Source: Hyposmocoma kahamanoa
Lineage: Eukaryota; Arthropoda; Insecta; Lepidoptera; Cosmopterigidae
Length of the DNA stretch: 64,000 nucleotides
Assembly (NCBI RefSeq): GCF_003589595.1
Contig: NW_020654080.1
Location: forward strand, 11,001,698-11,065,697
Reading direction: 5' to 3'
The translations under genes were made by a program, and so were the position numbers. Of the stretch, positions 58,094-64,000 are shown piece by piece. How positions within the stretch are numbered: the first letter of the stretch is position 1; each line of letters opens with the position of its first letter. A model generated the notes under the pieces. The model was not told where the DNA came from. It made no database searches and saw nothing but the letters and a program-made list of their open reading frames with translations.

Positions 58094-59638
58094 CACACAT
58101 CAAAAGTGTCTAGGGATCAAGTGAATATTTTTGAAATAAAAATTATTTAAGCAATATTTACCAAATCCAATCTTCCAGGACGACTTCTTACTTTAATGCT
58201 TATATTTTATTTAACCGCTTACCCCTATATTTAATAAAAATAAACTAAAATTGATGTTTTTGCAAATTGTGGGAAAAAACTCAAATTAACGGCGTCAATT
58301 AAATGACAAAAAAATGGCGAAAATGATGATTTTGCTCATTTTTATTGTAAAGATAAGAAAATTAATAATCTGTATTTCCACCATTAACACGAATCACACA
58401 ATTACAGCGATTTGGCATGCATAAGATGAGTTCATCAAAATCACTTTGAGGAATGGCCGCCCATGTGTTTTGTAACAAGTCAAAATATTGTTGTAGAGTA
58501 TGTACGGTATGCATACTCGGCACAGCTCTTCTTTGAAGCATATCCCATGCGTGCTCAATTGGATTGAGGTCTGGCGATTGAGCAGGCCACGGCAGAACGT
58601 TGATTCGAGCTTCGGCAAGAATGCGTGTTACGACTCTAGCCGTGTGTGGACGTGCGTTGTCATGCATTAGTTGAAATGAATCACCCAACTGGCCTCGCAA
58701 AGGGATGATAACATCTGAAACAATCCTCTCTGCGTAAACTTGAGCATTGAGGTTACCCCTGATCCAAATGAGATCGGTTCTTCCGCCGATCCAAATACCG
58801 GCCCATATCATTATTGTTCCCCCACCATATGGATGAACTTCCTGACAATATCTCAAACGTTCATGACGTCCAGATGTTCTCCAAACTCGAGTACGTCTTG
58901 TATCCGGTCTCATACCAAAGCGGGATTCATCCGAAAAGTACACATAGCGCCAGTCTTCTTCCTCCCAGTTTCTGTGTTCGCGAGCCCATCGTAAACGGGT
59001 CCTGCGATTGCAGGGTGCAATAGGTGGAACTCTGAGCGGCCTTCGGGATCGCAGACCCACTTCACGTAAACGATTTCGGATTGTTTGATCGCTTATTAGC
59101 AAGCCTGAGGAGCTGTGGAGCCTCGTAACCAACATCATGGCCGTCATGGTACGATTCCGTCGAGCAGTATTTTGGATATACCGGTCCTGTCTGCGAGTCG
59201 TGATGCGAGATCGTCCTCCATGTCGCTCGGCCACGCTGCCCGTCATGCGATAGCGCGTCCAGAGGCGACTTATGACGCTCTGTGTAGTGTTAAGAGTGAA
59301 AGCCACAGCACGTTGCCTGGAACCAGCTTCCAACATTCCGACGGCTCGCATCATCACTTCTCGGGTTAAATGATGTCGTCTCTCCATAATAATGTAAATT
59401 GTTTCGGTTCCGATGCAGATATTGTAATGATTTTGTCAAAACGCTATAACTCATTTTTATACAAAACCACATTGACAATCGATTTTCTTCTTATTATCGA
59501 ATTTTAAACAATATTCCTTATTTAAATGTTAAAACTCACTAAAAAGTATCAATAGCGATACAAAAAAGTTAATATAATTAACCCTAATTGCAGCAATACT
59601 CTTAAACGTACTTGATCCCTAGACACTTTTGATGTGTG
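58094..59638 (-). mobile_element. Complete Tc1-family transposon, 1545 bp
   Basis: Perfect ~29-bp terminal inverted repeats (CACACATCAAAAGTGTCTAG, then GGATCAAGT), TA on each side, and one open transposase frame. Because the Rep-A sequence is uninterrupted around it, both boundaries are certain. Confidence 0.95.
58362..59387 (-). CDS. Tc1-family DD34E transposase, intact
   Basis: A 341-codon uninterrupted frame, a normal length for Tc1 transposase. Residues ~1-120 form paired helix-turn-helix DNA binding (SRQRAVAFTLNTTQSVISRL; DQTIRNRLREVGLRSRRP). Catalytic residues are D153 (VYFSDESRF), D243 (MHDNARPHTA) and E278 (SPDLNPIEHAWDML), with 34 residues between the last two: DD34E. Role: binds the inverted repeats, cuts and reinserts the element at TA in the nucleus. 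No stop or frameshift, and identical-looking inverted repeats, suggest recent arrival. Activity cannot be told from sequence alone. Confidence 0.95.
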   Translation of the reverse strand: MERRHHLTREVMMRAVGMLEAGSRQRAVAFTLNTTQSVISRLWTRYRMTGSVAERHGGRSRITTRRQDRYIQNTARRNRTMTAMMLVTRLHSSSGLLISDQTIRNRLREVGLRSRRPLRVPPIAPCNRRTRLRWAREHRNWEEEDWRYVYFSDESRFGMRPDTRRTRVWRTSGRHERLRYCQEVHPYGGGTIMIWAGIWIGGRTDLIWIRGNLNAQVYAERIVSDVIIPLRGQLGDSFQLMHDNARPHTARVVTRILAEARINVLPWPAQSPDLNPIEHAWDMLQRRAVPSMHTVHTLQQYFDLLQNTWAAIPQSDFDELILCMPNRCNCVIRVNGGNTDY

Positions 59639-60047
59639 TATTTCTGCCGCCAAGCAGTAATGTGAGCATTACTGTGTTCCGGTTTTTGTAGGGCAAGGGT
59701 GCTGGTGAATGTATGTATGTAATGAAATTACAGGCACATGGGACTTGTCAACTTATGTCTCAGCATGATGGGTGCATTGGGAGGATCCCTCAAATTACTG
59801 CGATTTAAAGCTCTGAGTGGCACTGCAACTGTTATGGACAGGCGTGTAGCTTACCCTCAGGCGCACGAAATATTCGTACCGTCATTTGATATTATAAAAA
59901 AAATAAAAATTGTTCTAGGTAGTGAACAAAGTAAATTCTGTTGCCCTGTAACTTAAGAGCACAAGGAAATTTCCTAGTTTGACATCAGGTATTTTCTGTG
60001 GTAGTTTGGCACATTATTATAATTTTTATTATAAAAAGATTTACTTA

Positions 60048-60112
60048 TCGAGTTGTTAGGTTTTCGCTATTGTTACAAATAGGAAATGAAACTATTTTTC
60101 CGGATTTAATTA
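60048..60112 (-). repeat. Penelope-like 3' end fragment, left part
   Basis: The last ~60 bp of the Penelope-like 3' end (tcgagttgttaggttttcgc on the plus strand), stopping where SINE-B begins. Confidence 0.55.
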
Positions 60113-60325
60113 TAATAATAATAACGCACACACTCAACATAGCCCCGCACTAGGGAAACCCTGTGTCGCGGGTGCCATGGAAACACACATAGACAACCAC
60201 AAATTACACCCAAACTCATGAGAGAAATAATTGTAGGCCATACAACTATTTCTCCCGGCCCGGGAATCGAACCTGGGACCTCTGCGTGGCAGTCCGGCAT
60301 GGTAACCGTTCAGCCACGGAGGCAG
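60113..60325 (-). repeat. tRNA-derived SINE-B, copy 3
   Basis: Minus-strand copy with intact A box (TGGCTGAACGG) and B box (GGTTCGATTCCC) and an ATT triplet tail at the left. It lies between two oppositely oriented Penelope-like fragments. Confidence 0.8.
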
Positions 60326-60530
60326 TTAACAGTTAATAACTATTGTAACTATAGTGAAAAAATAGGGTGGTTTGCATCAATATTAGACAACTGGTTGAAG
60401 ACTGTACCACCTCAGTCAACCGTGACCATGGGACCTGTAAAGGGCCCGAAACGTCGGTTTGTTTGAAAAAACAAATATACGCGATTGAAATCCGGAAAAA
60501 TAATTTCATTTCCTAAATGTACTCTTATGT
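60326..60530 (+). repeat. Penelope-like 3' end fragment, right part (inverted)
   Basis: Plus-strand orientation: GGTTGAAGACTGTACCACC, then GGGCCCGAAACGTCGG, then AAATCCGGAAAAATAATTTC. It is opposite to the fragment at 60048-60112. Confidence 0.65.
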
Positions 60531-60914
60531 CATTGTATTTTATTCGTTTAGAGTTTTCATAATTTTTTGCCATAGATATAGCTCCTAAATTATGTACAAG
60601 AAGTATAGCATTTTCCTTGCATCCTAAATATTCGCTAATTCCTTTTAAATGAATGAGTTCCTGAGCTACAGACGCCGTCGCAATATATTCCTACTCAGCA
60701 GATGATAATGCAACAGATTGCTGTTTCTTGGAAAACCAAGCGATAGGATTTTCTCCTTGTAAAATTATGCCACTTAGGCTTACCTTTTTTCTATCATTTT
60801 TATCTCCTCCCTCCTCCTCCCAGTCTGCATCGAAAAATCCATATAGGTCTTTGTGAAAATGAGTCCTTTCTCCTTAGTTTCCTTTAAATACCGAATAACT
60901 CTGTTCCCAGCTTT

Positions 60915-61118
60915 TCACAGTTCTTCATTTGGCTTATCTAAAAATGTACTGAGATATGATACTACAAAATTCAAGTCCGGTCTTGTAGTTACCGTCAGAT
61001 ACATTAGACTACCTATTAATTCTCTGTAAGGCACATCCAGTCTACTTGTATCATCATTATTTATAAGTATATTATAGTTCCTTTCCATAGGTGTTTTAAT
61101 TCCTTTACATTGAGTCAT
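60915..61118 (-). pseudogene. Copia RT/RNase H junction fragment
   Basis: Minus-strand frame with KTPMERN, YRELIGSLMYLTVTTRPDLN and PNEEL, a block conserved in Copia polyproteins. Frame breaks lie on both sides. Confidence 0.8.
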
Positions 61119-62148
61119 TTAAAATTTTTCTAATATCCTTTCCACCATTTTAGTTTGTTTTACCACTAGGGTATTTTCATTCCTAAAAATTTCTTCACGT
61201 ATCCTAATTCTTTGGCACTAAACCTCTTTTTCAGCTCCGTCCTTATCTTTTCATAATTATGTAAATATTAATATTTATTATTATTATTTTATTAATTATA
61301 TTAATATTATATCATTGACATATATTAACATCCAGCAGTCTTATATGTAGTACAAGCAATAGTCATAATCTGAGCGTTTAAAATCATTTATCTTCGCGAA
61401 CTCGTCTATTGTTTCGTTCCAGCATTTAGGAGATTCGACGAACCCATAAAGCGCTCTTTTGAGTTTTAAAACTTTATTTACATGTTCCATTTCCAGTCGT
61501 TGCGGTATTTTAATGTATACATTAAAAAATAAAATGCAGTTAGTATGACCAATTGCAGAATGTTTAGGTCTTCTCTTACTGCTTTGAATAGTATCATTCT
61601 TATTGTAGTTTGTCTTGCAACAGGTGCATATATGTTATCTAAAACATCGTCTTTCTTTTGTTGGAACCATCGTACAACCAGTCTGGCTCTCTTTGTACCA
61701 TCTTCCTTTTGTTTAAATATCCATTTCGTTTCAATTGCCTTTTTTCCTTCGGGTAGTTCTGTTTCTTCCCATGTTTCGAGTTGTTTTATGCATTAAGTTC
61801 TTTGTTTATTGCTTCTTTCCATTCGATAGCTTTTTCGAAAGAGTTTGGTGCAACACCACATAGACATTAAACCATATTCGTCTCATAATCTTCCCGAGAC
61901 GTCGGAGGTTTTACTTTTCTTCCCGATTTTGTAATTTTTAATGTCTCAGTTTCCTTTTCATTTGTACTGACAGATTCTTCTTGCTTATTCACTTGCGTCT
62001 CTTCCTGTAATATATACTTTGTTTCTTCGTTTTTACTTTTTTCTTCGTATTGTAAATCACCTTCATCAAATCTCACATCTCGTGATATTGTTATTTTATC
62101 ATTTTCTGGGTCCCAAAGTCTGTATCCCACAATGTTATAACCTACCAT

Positions 62149-62760
62149 TCACACTCTCTTGTCAAATTTGTCTTGTTTCGGTATTATTGTTGCCCAAGCT
62201 CTTGAACCAAATATTCTTAGTCTAGATAAATATTTTTTCTTATAAAACAATTCACTCGGGATCTTGAATTTTATAGCCCACTTAGGACATCTATTCAATT
62301 GATACGCTGCGCATTGAATGGCTTCGCACCACAAATGTTTAGGTAACTTAGTCTCCGCTAATAAAGTTCTAGTTCTATCGCACAGTGTGCGATTCATCCG
62401 CTCAGAAACGCCATTTTGCTGAGGGGTGTAGGACACGGTATACTTTATCCCTTTTCTGTCACAAAACTGTCGTAATTTGTTCGCAGTGTATTCGCCCCCA
62501 TTATCGCATCTTATTCTTTTAACCTTATTTCCTGAATCTGTTTCCAATCTCAGATTATAATTAATCAGCTTCTCAGTCGCGTCTGACTTACACTTTAATG
62601 GATAAACAACACAGAAATGTGAAAAATCGTCGATAATAGGCGTAAAATATTTCACATCATTCTCACCATTTGGACTTGGCTGTTTAACTGGCCCTGCTAT
62701 GTCTGTATGCAGCATCTCGGCGATCATGCTCGTTCTCGGCCTTCCATACACGGGGTGCAA
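62149..62760 (-). pseudogene. Copia integrase domain
   Basis: A 203-codon open stretch. DDE catalytic residues are visible as HTDIAGP, CDNGGEYT and QNGVSERMNRTL, with the usual WAIKFKIPSELFYKKK continuation. The best preserved part of the element. Confidence 0.88.
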
Positions 62761-63059
62761 ATTTTATCGGAAACAGGTAACCTCATTATGTTAAGACACT
62801 TCCTATTTAAATGCCCTAACCTTTTATGCCATAAGTCATCTATATTATCGTTACTCACATTGCACATTTCAACTCTACATAACTCAGCTTTTATTCTATA
62901 CAACTTGTTATGACATACACCGCTTAAATAGCAGTTTCTATTAAATATTTGTACATCGTATTTAGTAAAATTTACTTTAAACCCTGCATCAACTATCTTT
63001 TACACTGATCAACTTCAACTTCAACTTTTGTGTCTATGGCTCCGTCGTTTAATAAATTT

Positions 63060-63347
63060 TTAAGTTATATTTTTGACAATTAAAGTGTCAATAGTTATAT
63101 TTTGGTATTTAATTTTAAGCTTACCTCTTTTGTTTGTAGTTATACATTGGCCATTTGCCACATATATTTTCATGCTATGGTAGAAAAATATAATATCTGA
63201 CGTATAATTTTCGTATTCCTCATTACCTAAAATTTCTGCATATCCAGAGTCAACTATTAATTCTATACCTCCAGTGTCGCTCACGTTTGCCAGTATCTCG
63301 TTTACAAAAAACCCAATTTGCGATTCCTGTGTTTCTTGTACTTCCAC
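63060..63347 (-). pseudogene. Copia protease region
   Basis: The active-site motif DSGATxH appears as VDSGYAEIL, so it is altered. The following MKIYVANGQ and TNKRGKLKI are typical. Probably inactive. Confidence 0.65.
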
Positions 63348-63516
63348 TGTAGACGCTCACTGGTCATCACCAGCCATCGCTAGTAAAACCTCGATTTCGT
63401 CCATATGATTGTCTTCGATCTCCTCTAAATCCTCTTCCTCGTATAGTATCACGCCCTCTTTGCATTTCTCGACCTCGCTCCGGTTCTCTCCTTTGACCTT
63501 GACCTCGTCCTAGGCC

Positions 63517-63822
63517 TTAAGCCCTGCACTCGAATGACTTATGTCCTGCTTTCCCGCAAGAATAACAATTGAAAAACGCATTCTCGAATTGTTCTTTGCT
63601 CTCTGTTTTGTCATTATCGTTTTTCATTTTTGTTTCTGCATCTAACAGTCTTGACTTTTCAAATTCATAATTTAACTTCTTATCTGTCGCAATCGTTTCT
63701 ATTGCAGTTATAACTTGGTGGTACGTCTTCGGCATTGGCGACAATAAATAACAAATTTGGTCTTCTTCGTCTACTTTCACGTCAATCGCTGCCAAATCAT
63801 TTATTAAGGCTTCGACTTTCAT
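63517..63822 (-). pseudogene. Copia Gag C-terminal part with zinc knuckle
   Basis: Frame with ICYLLSPMPKTYHQVITAIE and a CCHC knuckle CYSCGKAGHKSFEC (CX2CX4HX4C), the nucleic-acid-binding end of Copia Gag. The frame is broken upstream near 63822. Confidence 0.82.
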
Positions 63823-64000
63823 CAGATGCTCTTGAAGCGACTCGTTGTTTTCCCACTTCAGGGTGATGAGCTTCCTTTTTTAAATAAAATCTATTATATG
63901 CGCTCTTTTTTCAAAAATTCCCTCAAGGTTTTCCAGCATTTTCTTTGCTGTTTCGCCCTTTTTTACAATGTCTATATATTTGTCCGATAAGCATTGGACT

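Larger units (their letters stand above)
58030..59900 (+). repeat. Rep-A copy 16, split by a Tc1 element
   Basis: 58030-58093 holds the family start (gtagcagtagagctccttg to ccaccttaccta). The consensus continues at 59639 with tatttctgccgccaagcag and runs to about 59900. The break at TA is exactly the Tc1 target. Confidence 0.85.
60531..64000 (-). mobile_element. Copia-type LTR retrotransposon, decayed, running out of the window
   Basis: Minus-strand order: gag end with zinc knuckle (63822-63517); protease (63347-63060); integrase (62760-62149); linker (62148-61867); reverse transcriptase (~61860-61270, broken); RNase H region (61118-60540). This Gag-PR-IN-RT-RH order is Copia. RT box YVDD reads YVND (61311-61322). 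Many stops. The 3' LTR is not found next to 60531; the 5' part lies right of 64000. Confidence 0.85.

Noticed and set aside
58740..59369. Plus-strand open frames of 69-84 codons
   Set aside because: They are antisense to the Tc1 transposase and carry no motif.
1..64000. CRISPR array, bacterial genes or operon structure
   Set aside because: No regularly spaced identical repeats with unique spacers. All host genes have spliceosomal introns, so the window is eukaryotic.

Overview
This 64 kb window is nuclear DNA of an insect, almost certainly a moth or butterfly (Lepidoptera). It is AT-rich, its genes have GT-AG introns, and it is packed with transposable elements of kinds common in lepidopteran genomes. 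The organism is inferred from gene content and repeat style, not from a database match.

Four host genes can be reconstructed by joining exons by eye. (1) Positions 525-9957, plus strand: the 3' seven exons of a membrane-anchored zona pellucida (ZP) domain protein of the cuticle/apical matrix type; its 5' exons lie left of the window. (2) 10588-12559, plus strand: a two-exon aprataxin, a DNA-ligation repair hydrolase made only of HIT and C2H2 zinc-finger modules. (3) 13224-15892, minus strand: a five-exon lariat debranching enzyme (DBR1) with every metal ligand present, convergent with aprataxin. (4) 23268-52495, plus strand: a SoxE transcription factor whose three coding exons span 29 kb. Exon 1 encodes the SoxE dimerisation domain; the HMG box is split across exons 2 and 3.

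The rest is mostly mobile DNA. A frame-broken Jockey/CR1-type non-LTR element with a hexamer tail lies at 17.2-20.7 kb, with a truncated relative at 51.3 kb. An RTE-type insertion at 5214-6261 has the inverted layout of twin priming and an 11-bp target duplication. Two mariner remnants lie at 29.5-30.9 and 43.4-44.0 kb. A complete Tc1 element with an open 341-codon DD34E transposase (58094-59638) sits in a SINE-like repeat. A Penelope-like element with a GIY-YIG domain lies at 57 kb, with detached 3' ends elsewhere. A decayed Copia element fills 60.5-64.0 kb. Many short non-autonomous elements (hAT-type, TA-duplicating MITEs, tRNA-derived SINEs) and about 16 copies of one ~300-bp interspersed repeat ('Rep-A' here) are scattered throughout, often nested.

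The SoxE introns hold most of the repeats, but also a few GC/CpG-rich non-repetitive blocks that could be promoter or enhancer sequence. I see no CRISPR array, operon, rRNA gene or functional tRNA gene, and no clearly new multi-gene system. The most unusual items are the SoxE protein with an altered HMG signature and short C-terminus, the twin-primed RTE, the fresh-looking Tc1, and several perfect hairpins that look like template-switch inverted duplications.
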